From the NCBI GenBank assembly GCA_000432895.1, contig FR889447.1, forward strand, positions 1 to 64,000: a stretch of 64,000 nt of DNA. Direction: 5' to 3'. The position numbers and the translations under genes were made by a program. Position 1 is the first letter of the stretch. Every line of letters begins with the position of its first letter. Positions 8,658 through 17,505 of the stretch are shown here, in pieces. This stretch comes from Firmicutes bacterium CAG:449. GTDB lineage: Bacteria > Bacillota_I > Bacilli_A > RFN20 > CAG-449. The notes below the pieces were generated by a model. It was not told the origin of the DNA and did no database searches. It worked only from the letters and a program-made list of their open reading frames with translations.

Positions 8658-9475
8658 TATTTTTTAAAAAATAGCTTTTCTAAATCTGATGATTATTGTT
8701 TAAAACTTATTTACAAACTATTAGAAAAATGCGATTTAGAACTTGCTGCAATTAGAAATAAGAGTTTAGAAATTGTTAAAAAAGTATCTAGAACTATTTT
8801 AACTTCTAAAGGTCAAATTACATTTAAACGGAGATATTATTACAATACAATTGATGGCACTTATACTTATCTTTTAGATTCTTTTTTAAGAATTCCAAAG
8901 TATTCTAGATTATCAAATGAATTAAAGAGTAAATATTATCATCTTTAGATCATTTATCATATGAAGCAGCTGGAAAAGATAATTTACCTGATGGGTATGA
9001 AATATCAGCTGTATCAGTTCTTAACCTTTTAAATAAATCCTCTATTGAAGTTGAGTATAAGCCTTTTAAAGTCTCTAATAAGGTTATTCATGTTCAAATT
9101 GATAAATCATATTACACGCTTTATTCGCTTCTTAAAGAAAATTCTGATGCAATAAAAAGATGGTTTAATAAAAAGATTATCTTAGTTGTTCTCAAGAATG
9201 TATAAATTCTCATTATTTTGCTAATAGATTAGATAAAAAGCCAAATACTTTTACTACTGCTTCTTGTGATAAATTATGTGATTTAATTAATGCAATACAT
9301 AATAATCTTTCATTTAAAATTAACACACATGAATCTTATTATGATATTCCAATACAATGTTGTTTACCATCTTATAGCCATTAGTTAATGAAAAATCAGA
9401 TTGTTATATTGATTATAATAGCTATTCTATGGTGTTAGAAACGCTTTGAAAGCTATATCAGGTCTTAAATTTTAA
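8658..9475 (+). pseudogene. Degraded ISLre2/UPF0236-family transposase
   Basis: Three frames have to be joined. The first (8658-8948) contains ILTSKGQITFKRRYYYN, then LLDSFLRIPKYSRLSNELK, which fits the N-terminal part of UPF0236/ISLre2 transposases. The second (8939-9205) contains SYEAAG and VIHVQIDKSYYTLYSLLKE, and appears to have lost the central catalytic region. The third (9193-9384) contains SQECINSHYFANRLDKKP, resembling the C-terminal end of the family; a further short frame ends at 9475. No start codon or intact frame remains, so it is inactive. TTTTTGTAG at 8581-8589 and CTACAAAAA at 9561-9569 could be vestiges of the terminal inverted repeats. Family assignment is from remembered motifs. 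Confidence 0.65.
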
Positions 9476-9655
9476 TTTTTTTGATATCCCTATGGATATC
9501 TATTGCTTTATTGTTTCTTATTTTGTATTTATTTATTAACTTAAGTATTTCTAATTCTACCTACAAAAATTAATTCAATCTCGAACTTATAAATCACCAA
9601 ATAAGTTATATATAAAAAATAATTTATTTACAAATGTAGTTTAAAACCATTGAGA
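9476..9655. other. Non-coding stretch beside the transposase remnant
   Basis: AT-rich, with stops in all frames and no gene that I can support. It includes the possible right inverted repeat of the decayed element (9561-9569). Confidence 0.5.
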
Positions 9656-9704
9656 AAATTATTTAAAGTTATAAAAATGCATGAACTTGCAAAAATTTTA
9701 GTTA
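9656..9704. repeat. 49-bp direct repeat, left copy
   Basis: Identical over 49 bases to 11043-11091. The pair brackets the AAA/DUF4143 gene with its own promoter. The repeat core includes TGCATGAACTTGCA, a short imperfect palindrome. Confidence 0.9.
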
Positions 9705-9708
9705 GAAA

Positions 9709-9737
9709 TTGTATCTTTTAGTTATTAAATATATAAT
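9709..9737 (+). promoter_or_regulatory. Promoter of the AAA/DUF4143 gene
   Basis: TTGTAT, 17-base spacer, TATAAT, starting five bases after the left direct repeat; the gene therefore carries its own promoter inside the repeat-bounded segment. Confidence 0.65.
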
Positions 9738-9776
9738 AAAAGTACATACTTAAAATTTTGGTTAGAGGAAATAAAA

Positions 9777-11027
9777 ATGATTATTAGAAATGATTATTTA
9801 CAAAAGTTAATAGATAGAATGAATAATGGTATGATAAAAGTTATTACAGGAATTAGGCGATGTGGTAAATCATATTTGTTATTTGAAATTTTCTATAATT
9901 ATTTACTTCAAAATGGAGTTGATAAATCACATATTATTACTTTACAACTAGATGATAGACTAAATATAAAATACCGTGATCCAGACAATTTGTGTGAATA
10001 TATACATAATAAAATTATCGACAATGAAAACTATTATATATTATTAGATGAAGTGCAATATGTAAAAGAGTTTGAAGATGTACTTAACTCTTTTTTACAT
10101 ATTAAAAATGTAGATGTATATGTTACAGGAAGTAATGCTAAATTTCTCTCTTCTGATATTATTACAGAGTTTAGAGGAAGAGGAGATCAGATATACTTAT
10201 CTCCATTATCTTTTAAAGAATATTATGATTATTGTAAATTGGATTTTGAGGAAGCTTGGAATGAATATTCTATGTATGGTGGTATGCCATATCTTTTAAT
10301 GTGCAAAACTAATGAACAAAAAATTAAATATCTAGATAATCTATTCAAAGAAACTTATATAAAAGATATCGTTAATAGACATGATATTAAAAATACAGAA
10401 GTTCTAGAAGATGTACTCAATATCATTTCTTCAAGCGTTGGTTCATTAACAAACCCTAACAAATTATCTAATTCATTTAAATCTATGAAAAATTTGGTAG
10501 TGGCACCAAATACAATAAAACAATATTTAGATTATTGTGTGGATTCATTTCTAATTGAAAAAGCTTATAGGTATGATGTTAAAGGAAAAAAATATCTCGA
10601 TACACCTTTAAAATATTATTACACCGATATTGGTCTTAGAAATGTAAGATTAGGATTTAGACAACAAGAAGAAAATCATATAATGGAAAACATTATCTAC
10701 AACGAATTAATTATCCGAGGATATCAAGTAGATGTAGGAGTAGTTACTATAAGTGAAAAAAATGAAAATAATAATTATGTAAGAAAGCAATTAGAAGTTG
10801 ATTTTATTTGTAATCTTGGATATGAAAGATTATACATACAATCAGCCTTAAATATTGACGATGTAGAAAAAAAAGAACAAGAAGAAAAATCACTAATAAA
10901 AATTGATGATAACTTTAGAAAAATTATCATTGTAAAAAGTAACATAAAAAAATGGAAGGACGAAAAAGGAATACTTATACTTGGACTAAAAGAATTTTTA
11001 ACATGTCCAGAATCAATAAATTCCTAA
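9777..11027 (+). CDS. AAA ATPase with C-terminal DUF4143 domain
   Basis: 416 aa. The N-terminal AAA_14 domain has Walker A GIRRCGKS at residues 25-32, Walker B YYILLDEVQ near 90 and the conserved GSNAKFLS near 118. The C-terminal DUF4143 half includes MENIIYNELIIRGYQVDVG near 302 and EVDFI near 338, a pattern reminiscent of PD-(D/E)XK nuclease folds. The family is scattered and often strain-variable; its role is not established. It lies on the strand opposite to all flanking genes, has its own promoter and AGAGGA ribosome binding site, and is bounded by 49-bp direct repeats, which suggests arrival as a separate cassette. Confidence 0.85.
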   Translation: MIIRNDYLQKLIDRMNNGMIKVITGIRRCGKSYLLFEIFYNYLLQNGVDKSHIITLQLDDRLNIKYRDPDNLCEYIHNKIIDNENYYILLDEVQYVKEFEDVLNSFLHIKNVDVYVTGSNAKFLSSDIITEFRGRGDQIYLSPLSFKEYYDYCKLDFEEAWNEYSMYGGMPYLLMCKTNEQKIKYLDNLFKETYIKDIVNRHDIKNTEVLEDVLNIISSSVGSLTNPNKLSNSFKSMKNLVVAPNTIKQYLDYCVDSFLIEKAYRYDVKGKKYLDTPLKYYYTDIGLRNVRLGFRQQEENHIMENIIYNELIIRGYQVDVGVVTISEKNENNNYVRKQLEVDFICNLGYERLYIQSALNIDDVEKKEQEEKSLIKIDDNFRKIIIVKSNIKKWKDEKGILILGLKEFLTCPESINS

Positions 11028-11042
11028 TCAACAATTAGAAAC

Positions 11043-11091
11043 AAATTATTTAAAGTTATAAAAATGCATGAACTTGCAAAAATTTTAGTTA
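11043..11091. repeat. 49-bp direct repeat, right copy
   Basis: Perfect copy of 9656-9704, starting 16 bases after the stop codon of the AAA/DUF4143 gene. Confidence 0.9.
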
Positions 11092-11180
11092 TGTAAAAAA
11101 CTCTTTTATAGAATATAATCTTTTATTTATAAATATGCATGTTTATAACACTCTATTTATTTTTACGATAAATTAAAATA

Positions 11181-11220
11181 TAAAAAAGCTTGCAAACTGA
11201 TTCTCTAGTTTTTGCAAGCC
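11181..11220 (-). terminator. Terminator of the 13-kb carbohydrate operon
   Basis: On the minus strand a GGCTTGCAAAAAC arm pairs with GTTTGCAAGC, followed by TTTTTTA (11187-11181). It lies about 50 bases after the LacI-type regulator gene and ends the operon. Confidence 0.75.
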
Positions 11221-11272
11221 ATGTTATTTGAATATGTAATTAAATTTTCTATAGTGGCTACACTTTAATTTT

Positions 11273-12238
11273 TTAATAAATTGAAAGTTTTACAGGATAA
11301 ACTTTTTCTAATCGTTTTTTATAATTTTTATCCTGCTGACCTTTATTTAGTTCTGTTACAACTTCTTCAACAATTGCATCAATATTCGTAGCAACACTAT
11401 TAATTGGCTCGTATATTTTTAAAGTTTTTGTAATATCATCAAAGCCAAAAATAATTGTATTATAAATGTTATATTTAAGTCTTAATTGAACTCTTAAAGA
11501 AAGAGCAACATAATCAGAAAAGCAAAAAGCAAATTCAATATTGTTTTCTACAATCATTTTACAAGCATCATCGATAATATCTTCTTTCAGTGAAAATGGA
11601 ACATAAAAAAATTGTTTATTTGCATCTTTTTTTATTTCATCAAGAAATCCATATAAGCGTCTTGTGGAAGTTTCTGAAGGTGAATCAGTAATATAAATGC
11701 AATTTCTATAACCATGATTTAAAAAATAGTGTCCTACTTGTTTTCCACCATCATAATCATCAGTAATAATATAATTAACTGCCTTATTTTTAGGTTTAAT
11801 ACCAATCAAAAATAAAGGTATATCATTATCAACAAGAGCTTTTACAACATCATCATTAGGTTCTGTTAAAGAAATAACAGCTGAACAATTATTTGAAAAA
11901 ACAGTTTCAATTGCTTCCATTTTCAATTCAAATCCAGTGACAACGGATACCATTCCTGTATAACCTTGTTTTTCTAGTTCTCGAATAATTTTATCGCATA
12001 AAACAGCAAAGTATGGGTTAAAAAAACCATTCATAAAAACAGCAACATTTTTTGTTTTGCCTATCTTCAAAGAAACAGCAAGCGAATTTTTTACATATCC
12101 TAATTCTTTTGCTTTTTCTTTTACTTTTTCTTTTGTTGCTTCACTTATTTCACTAGAATCCCTTAAAGCTTTTGATACACCATCAACTGACATATTTAAA
12201 GCGGAAGCAATATCTTTCATTGAAACCCGTTTGTTCAT
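11273..12238 (-). CDS. LacI-family transcriptional regulator
   Basis: 321 aa. The N-terminal helix-turn-helix (SMKDIASALNMSVDGVSKAL, residues 5-24) and hinge (about 45-60) are followed by a periplasmic-binding-protein-like sugar-sensing domain with VAVFMNGFFNPYFAVL near 69 and IFGFDD near 263. It is the last gene of the carbohydrate operon and overlaps the preceding esterase gene by 4 bases (ATGA), so it is made together with the system it probably controls. The obvious candidate operators are the identical 14-mers before this operon and before the left sugar operon; binding is inferred. Confidence 0.9.
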   Translation of the reverse strand: MNKRVSMKDIASALNMSVDGVSKALRDSSEISEATKEKVKEKAKELGYVKNSLAVSLKIGKTKNVAVFMNGFFNPYFAVLCDKIIRELEKQGYTGMVSVVTGFELKMEAIETVFSNNCSAVISLTEPNDDVVKALVDNDIPLFLIGIKPKNKAVNYIITDDYDGGKQVGHYFLNHGYRNCIYITDSPSETSTRRLYGFLDEIKKDANKQFFYVPFSLKEDIIDDACKMIVENNIEFAFCFSDYVALSLRVQLRLKYNIYNTIIFGFDDITKTLKIYEPINSVATNIDAIVEEVVTELNKGQQDKNYKKRLEKVYPVKLSIY

Positions 12239-13125
12239 AAATCTAAAAAATTCTCTACTATTTTTTGAGCAAAAATATTTCCAAGTTTAATCATAGATGA
12301 AGAATCATAGTGATAAATATCAGGACTTCCGGCTGGTTCACCATTATATTTTAGTTCTTCATCTATAGTACTAAAATATACATTTAAATTATCTTCATCA
12401 GCTAATTTCATCTTTGCATTATTAATGTCTAAAAAGTGAGTCCAAGCTGGACAATCAGAAATTCCTGCATCAATAAACCCAATGCCTTTAGGTGAAGAAT
12501 AATAATTTAAACTGGCTCTTAAATCTGAAATAAAAGCTTTTTCATATTGATAATAATCACCATAATAATTACTTGATGAATCATCTTCACCTTGCATCCA
12601 ACAAATAGCTTTAACTTCTGGATAATATCCCATATTTTCCAGTTTTGCAAGTTGCTCTAAAGTATAATCAATTGCAAATTGATATAAACTGCCTGTCATT
12701 TTACTTGAAGGTGATCGCCAAGAATTATATAAACTTGTTGCTCCTTGTGCAAATTTTATCAAATAAACTTTATCTTGTAAATTATAATTAGAAAAAATTT
12801 CCGCCATTCCTACTTCTGGGCCAAAGCGATCTTGATTATAACCTTGTCCTAATTGAACTGGTACAAATTCTTTATTCGAAGTATTGTTAGAAATTGTACA
12901 TGCATAAGAGATTTTTACATCATCAAATCCATTTTTATATTTAAGAGTTTTTTCTTCTCCCATCGTATTAATTAAATATTGTTTATATGTATGTCCTTCC
13001 ATATTAGATTGTCCATACATTAACACAACTTGTACCTTATTTGATGGAATAAATGTTGTATTATCTATACTAGTACTATTACAACCAACTAAAAACAAAG
13101 ATAAAACTAATACTATTTTTTTCAT
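12235..13125 (-). CDS. Secreted SGNH/sialate-O-acetylesterase-like lipoprotein
   Basis: 296 aa. A short signal peptide ends in the lipobox LVGC (Cys about 15), so the mature protein is anchored outside the cell. VLMYGQSNMEGHT (near 34) contains the GQSN nucleophile-serine motif of the carbohydrate esterase 6/sialate O-acetylesterase group; KFAQGAT near 123 and CWMQGEDD near 174 match its further conserved blocks, and SPDIYHYDS near 268 supplies a possible catalytic Asp/His. Such enzymes remove acetyl groups from xylan, pectin or sialic acids. With three GH43 enzymes in the operon, an acetylated plant glycan is the likely substrate. It overlaps the GH43 gene upstream by 4 bases. Confidence 0.8.
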   Translation of the reverse strand: MKKIVLVLSLFLVGCNSTSIDNTTFIPSNKVQVVLMYGQSNMEGHTYKQYLINTMGEEKTLKYKNGFDDVKISYACTISNNTSNKEFVPVQLGQGYNQDRFGPEVGMAEIFSNYNLQDKVYLIKFAQGATSLYNSWRSPSSKMTGSLYQFAIDYTLEQLAKLENMGYYPEVKAICWMQGEDDSSSNYYGDYYQYEKAFISDLRASLNYYSSPKGIGFIDAGISDCPAWTHFLDINNAKMKLADEDNLNVYFSTIDEELKYNGEPAGSPDIYHYDSSSMIKLGNIFAQKIVENFLDL

Positions 13126-13985
13126 ATTTCGATACCTATTTTTCCATTTTTAATAATAAGAGGAACAATTGAAGGATGTTCATGTCCACCATTATCATTA
13201 TCAACATGAACCACTAATTTATCTTTCCCATCAAAAGTAGTAAAAATCATTCCATGTCCACCACTAATAATTGGTAAAGGTTTTTCTTCTTGAATATAAT
13301 CATTCTCTACAAATGAATATTTTGGATAAGCAACACCAATAACATAACCATCTTTTCCATATGTCGACCATAATAAAGCATTAATATTATTTTTTTGATA
13401 GACAAAAGGACCATCAGTAACATTAACAAAATGATCACACCAAATAGGTTTATTATAACTCCATTTTGCATCACTTCCATGGAATAAAAGCTTAACTTCT
13501 CCAATTGCTGTTTTTAAATCATCACTTAATTCAATTGCACAAATTGTTCCATCATTTATTTGTAACCATTCATGACAAAAAATCATATATGGTTTATTCT
13601 CTTGATTAACATATAAAGTGCCATCTAAACATTCCCAATCACTAGGAGTAATGATTTTTGAATGGACTTCAAAAGGACCTAAAGGTGAAAGTGAATGTAA
13701 AATTTGACAACCTCTACACATATTATCATTTTTAAAAGTGGCAAACATATAATATTCCCCTCGATAAATATGTACTTCTGGTGCCCAAAAATCTTTTTTA
13801 CCCCAAAAATCTTTTGGAGGAGTGAAAACTTTATAAGGTCCTAACCAATCTTCTAAATTCTCACTTACATAACAATAAAAACCCAATCCATCATAATGAT
13901 TTGTTGTTCCATACATATAATATTTTTTTGTAACAACATCACTTAAAATAAAAGGATCTCTTATGATAATGTCATTTAACTTCAT
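13122..13985 (-). CDS. Intracellular glycoside hydrolase family 43
   Basis: 287 aa from the chosen start. The frame is open to a TTG at 14000, but GAGGTG lies at the right distance before the ATG at 13985. IIRDPFILSD at the N-terminus gives the GH43 catalytic-base Asp; WAPEVHIYRGEYYMF near 63 and DGTLYVNQENKPYMIFCHEW near 120 are family blocks, followed by the blade with GGHGMIF near 243. There is no signal peptide, so it acts in the cytoplasm on imported oligosaccharides, probably as an arabinofuranosidase or xylosidase. Upstream, a hairpin separates it from the Ig-like lipoprotein gene. Confidence 0.85.
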   Translation of the reverse strand: MKLNDIIIRDPFILSDVVTKKYYMYGTTNHYDGLGFYCYVSENLEDWLGPYKVFTPPKDFWGKKDFWAPEVHIYRGEYYMFATFKNDNMCRGCQILHSLSPLGPFEVHSKIITPSDWECLDGTLYVNQENKPYMIFCHEWLQINDGTICAIELSDDLKTAIGEVKLLFHGSDAKWSYNKPIWCDHFVNVTDGPFVYQKNNINALLWSTYGKDGYVIGVAYPKYSFVENDYIQEEKPLPIISGGHGMIFTTFDGKDKLVVHVDNDNGGHEHPSIVPLIIKNGKIGIEI

Positions 13986-14014
13986 AACTTTACACCTCAA
14001 AATCTATTTATTAA

Positions 14015-14038
14015 GCAAAGAGGAAAAATCCTCTTTGC
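14015..14038. promoter_or_regulatory. Intercistronic hairpin
   Basis: GCAAAGAGGA, loop AAAA, TCCTCTTTGC between two minus-strand cistrons of the carbohydrate operon. As at 3689-3721, it follows a secreted lipoprotein gene and lacks a strong T-run in the direction of transcription, which suits an mRNA-stabilising or attenuating role. Confidence 0.55.
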
Positions 14039-14043
14039 AAAAT

Positions 14044-15612
14044 TTACTTAACATTAATATTGATATTTGTAATTGTACAATTGATATCTCTAGCTAAGAA
14101 AGATAGTAAAACAGGGCCTTTATAACCATCATTCCAACCATGAGCATATTCAAGAAGAATAGTACCATCTTGTTTTGCTACACAAATTTTTGTATCTTGA
14201 CCATTATTCATAAGTCGAGTACAAGTAATTTTATAAGTTTGAGTAGTATCTAATAAAACATTTTCTGTAGTTTCATCTTCTTTTGTAACAGTGTATAATC
14301 TACCACCATCTCCAATACCTTCATTTAAGCTTCCATTACTATTCCATCCAGTGAAACCAGCTTTACTTTCACCAATAACAAATGATCTAGCTTCAGCAAA
14401 TCCATCATATCTATTTATGGTTACAGCAAGAGCTGGAAGTGGATTAGTAGCACCATATTGATCAATTTTTAAATCAAAAGTTAATTCAGCTTCTTTTTCT
14501 GAAGGCATAGATAAAGCATCACCAATAGATCTTGCTGCTTGATCTTTAGCATTTTGTGGAGCAGTACCAACGTTTTTAAAGACAATAGAATTTTCACCTA
14601 CTTCAACATTTTCTTTAAAAGAAGGATATAATTTTTTATTTTTAACAGCATTTACCATTTCATCAATTTTACTTGTATCTGTTTCAATAGTAATATGAGA
14701 AAATTCAACTTGCATTTGTGCAGCCATAAAACTAGGAGTTGTATCTATTTCATTAAAATCAGTAAAATAAGATTCAAACCAATATAATTCATCATTAATT
14801 AAATAATAATAATTATTTCCATCACGAATAGTTGTTAATTTCATATTTGTCATATCTAAACTATTAACATCATGTTGATTCCAAACTTGGCTTCTATCAG
14901 TGGTATTTCCCCATTGAACATCACCATTTACTACATCCATAACAACAGTTTTTCTTTGATTAAAATCTGGTCCAGGTGAAACAAAAAAGCCATGGAATTT
15001 ACCTTCATCATTAACATGACCTAAAGATACACGACTCCAAGTATCATCTCCCTTTGGAGAAGAAACTTTAACTATAGAAGAAAAAGCATATTTTTTAGAT
15101 TTTATATTATTAATTGTGGTATAAGAATTTAAATTATTACCAATTGTCTCAAGAGATTTAAAAGAAACATTTTCTTCATTATAAACATTCTCATAATCCC
15201 AAGCATCATTCTTAAAATTAACATTAACTAAAGTATCAATAACATTAAATTCATATGTATTACTGATTTCAGTATCTTTAATTTTGATAGTAATAACAGC
15301 CTTACCTACTTGACTAGCAGTAAATAATCCACTTTCAGAAATTGTTCCCATTTCATTACAAGAAAATTCAACTTTACTTGTAGAAGGATTTGTTTCATAA
15401 GTAATTTGTCTAGTCTTACCAACAAATAAGTTGCTTACTTCATTAGTAATTCTAATAGTTTTAATTTCCTCAGTTGTTGTATCAGTTGTATTTTCACTAC
15501 TAGTTGTAGTATTACTAGTGGAAGGATTTCCATTAGAAGTTTGGTTAGTTTCTCCACAGCCACCTAAAATTAATAAAGCAGCACAAAGTGGTATTATAAT
15601 TTTGCGTTTCAT
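14044..15612 (-). CDS. Ig-like/lectin-like lipoprotein, function unknown
   Basis: 522 aa. The signal peptide ends in the lipobox ILGGC (Cys about 19), followed by a Ser/Thr/Asn-rich linker. Residues 50-125 form a Big_2-type Ig-like domain (QITYETNPSTSKVEFSC, GTISESGLFTASQVGKAVITI). The rest looks like concanavalin/LamG-type beta-sandwich repeats; TDRSQVW near 238 and RDGNNYYYLIND near 261 recur in the lipoprotein encoded at 15671-17488 and, for the second motif, in the broken gene at 32036. No catalytic motif is visible. A surface glycan-binding role next to the solute-binding protein is plausible but unproven. Confidence 0.7.
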   Translation of the reverse strand: MKRKIIIPLCAALLILGGCGETNQTSNGNPSTSNTTTSSENTTDTTTEEIKTIRITNEVSNLFVGKTRQITYETNPSTSKVEFSCNEMGTISESGLFTASQVGKAVITIKIKDTEISNTYEFNVIDTLVNVNFKNDAWDYENVYNEENVSFKSLETIGNNLNSYTTINNIKSKKYAFSSIVKVSSPKGDDTWSRVSLGHVNDEGKFHGFFVSPGPDFNQRKTVVMDVVNGDVQWGNTTDRSQVWNQHDVNSLDMTNMKLTTIRDGNNYYYLINDELYWFESYFTDFNEIDTTPSFMAAQMQVEFSHITIETDTSKIDEMVNAVKNKKLYPSFKENVEVGENSIVFKNVGTAPQNAKDQAARSIGDALSMPSEKEAELTFDLKIDQYGATNPLPALAVTINRYDGFAEARSFVIGESKAGFTGWNSNGSLNEGIGDGGRLYTVTKEDETTENVLLDTTQTYKITCTRLMNNGQDTKICVAKQDGTILLEYAHGWNDGYKGPVLLSFLARDINCTITNININVK

Positions 15613-15644
15613 CGTTTTCTCCTTTCATAAACGCTTAGTGAAAA

Positions 15645-15662
15645 ACATTAATTTAAATTAAT
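15645..15662. repeat. 18-bp perfect palindrome between two lipoprotein genes
   Basis: CATTAATTTAAATTAATG. It may form an RNA hairpin between the two cistrons. Just downstream in the minus direction, at 15639-15625, CACTAAGCGTTTATG is a weak relative of the operon operator. Confidence 0.35.
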
Positions 15663-15670
15663 GAAATTTC

Positions 15671-17488
15671 TTATTTTATTGATGAGTTAAAGACAAAATT
15701 CTTTATTACCCCAGAAGTATATTCTCCACCTACCCAAATTAAATACGCTCCTGTGTAGCGAGAAGTCATTGTTGCATTTGTACTTGATTTAAAATCAAAT
15801 TCACATTCTTTGTTATCGATAAACATTTTAAATGTTGCAATATTATCTTTAATTGTTCTAGTTATTTTAATATGATGAGTTGTTTCTAAATCACTAGCAA
15901 CACTTGCACTTGTTTCTAAATATGAATACATTGAATCAGGATCGTCCATAGAACGTTGATAATTCCAAGATGCGTAACGTCCAACATATAAATCATTAGT
16001 TTGTAAAGCACTCTTACCAATCATAAATGATTCACAAGTATCAGCTTGATCATATCTAGAGAAATTACAAGTCATACCTGTAAATCCACTTGTATGTGCT
16101 TTATTTAAAACTAAATCAGACACATCAAATTCAACTTCAAAATCACCAACTAATTTTGCTTTATCACCTAAGCTTCTAACTTTATGGTCTTTACTTAAAA
16201 CTGTATTTGCATTAAAAGAAAAATCAGAGTCATCATTATAATTTACTATTTCAGAGTTACAAGAATAAAATGATTTTTTATATTCATTATTATTCAATTT
16301 TTGATTAATTTCATTTTCATCAGTAATTACTGTATAATTTGACACCTCACATGCAACATCAATTGCACATAAAATTGGCATAGTTGGCACATCTTCATAT
16401 TTAGTGGAATTATCATACCACATCACTCGATCATTAATTAAATAGTAATGTTCATTACCGTTTCTTAACATTCCTAATTTAACTGTATTTGATTCCCATC
16501 TAACTTCATTTAAGCCATTTTCACCCCAAACTTGACTTCTTGTGGTAATAGCTGGCCATGATTCATTAGGTAAATCTTTAACAATTGTTTTATTAAATCC
16601 ATTGCCTTGTCCTTCAACTTTTGGTGAGAATAAGAAATAACGAGTATCAGATTCAGATAATCCACTTCCAATACCAACACCTTGCCAAACCCAATTAGAT
16701 AATTGTTTAGTTATTTTAAAATCAAATTCAACATAATATTTGGTTGATAAAACATGTGAAAAATAGGCAGAGTGATATCCAGCAGGTGTATCTTGATTGA
16801 TCAAAATTTTTGCATTAGTATCGTCTGCTTGATGAGATAAATCCCAATAAGGTGAACCTAAATCACTACGGAAAATTCCTTGTTTAACGTTATAGTGGAC
16901 ACTAGAAAAAATATTATTATCTTCTTTACTAATTGCTTTAATCGTTACTTCACCTTTACTTAAAAATGATACTAATCCTTCTTGATTAACACTTGCAACT
17001 TGTTCATTTGAACTTGACCAAGTAACTAATTTAGAGGCTTCACTTGGTTCAGTATCAACTGTTAAAAGTAAATCTTCTCCAACCCATTGAATTTCACTAT
17101 CAGAACCATTAATGATAATTTTACTTGGTGTTAGAGCTTGTTCGACAATAATTTTAATAGATGCTTTACAATTTGAATCAATATTTAATGTCGCGGTAAT
17201 TGTTACTTCACCTTGAGATAAACCTTTAACTAATCCATTTTTAGAAACACTAGCAATGTTTTCATTTGAACTAGTCCAAGTAACATCTTTTTGAGTTGTT
17301 CCTGAAACAGATGATCTTAATTGAATAGTATTTGAAACTTTAATCGTGGTTGATCCAATTGCAGTAATTCCAATTTTATATGGACTTTCAACTTCAGAAG
17401 TAGTAGATGGAGCTTCTCCACAACTAGTAAGAGGTAACCCTCCTAAAAAAATAGCACTACACAATAATAAAATTTTTCTTTTTTTCAT
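15671..17488 (-). CDS. Lipoprotein with two Big_2 Ig-like domains and lectin-like region, function unknown
   Basis: 605 aa. The signal peptide ends in LTSC (Cys about 23). Two consecutive Big_2 domains follow (about 40-115 and 125-200), each with the VTWSSSNE-type strand and a closing GEVTIKA-like strand. The remainder resembles the lipoprotein encoded just downstream: TTRSQVW near 305 and LRNGNEHYYLINDRVMWYD near 326. It lies between the ABC ATPase and the second Ig-like lipoprotein. A role in holding the polysaccharide at the cell surface fits the context; no enzyme motif was found. Confidence 0.72.
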   Translation of the reverse strand: MKKRKILLLCSAIFLGGLPLTSCGEAPSTTSEVESPYKIGITAIGSTTIKVSNTIQLRSSVSGTTQKDVTWTSSNENIASVSKNGLVKGLSQGEVTITATLNIDSNCKASIKIIVEQALTPSKIIINGSDSEIQWVGEDLLLTVDTEPSEASKLVTWSSSNEQVASVNQEGLVSFLSKGEVTIKAISKEDNNIFSSVHYNVKQGIFRSDLGSPYWDLSHQADDTNAKILINQDTPAGYHSAYFSHVLSTKYYVEFDFKITKQLSNWVWQGVGIGSGLSESDTRYFLFSPKVEGQGNGFNKTIVKDLPNESWPAITTRSQVWGENGLNEVRWESNTVKLGMLRNGNEHYYLINDRVMWYDNSTKYEDVPTMPILCAIDVACEVSNYTVITDENEINQKLNNNEYKKSFYSCNSEIVNYNDDSDFSFNANTVLSKDHKVRSLGDKAKLVGDFEVEFDVSDLVLNKAHTSGFTGMTCNFSRYDQADTCESFMIGKSALQTNDLYVGRYASWNYQRSMDDPDSMYSYLETSASVASDLETTHHIKITRTIKDNIATFKMFIDNKECEFDFKSSTNATMTSRYTGAYLIWVGGEYTSGVIKNFVFNSSIK

Positions 17489-17505
17489 AGTATCCTCCTT
17501 TTTTA

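Noticed and set aside
9656..11091. Two-unit CRISPR array
   Set aside because: Only two 49-bp repeats 1.4 kb apart with a gene between them; no spacers or cas genes.
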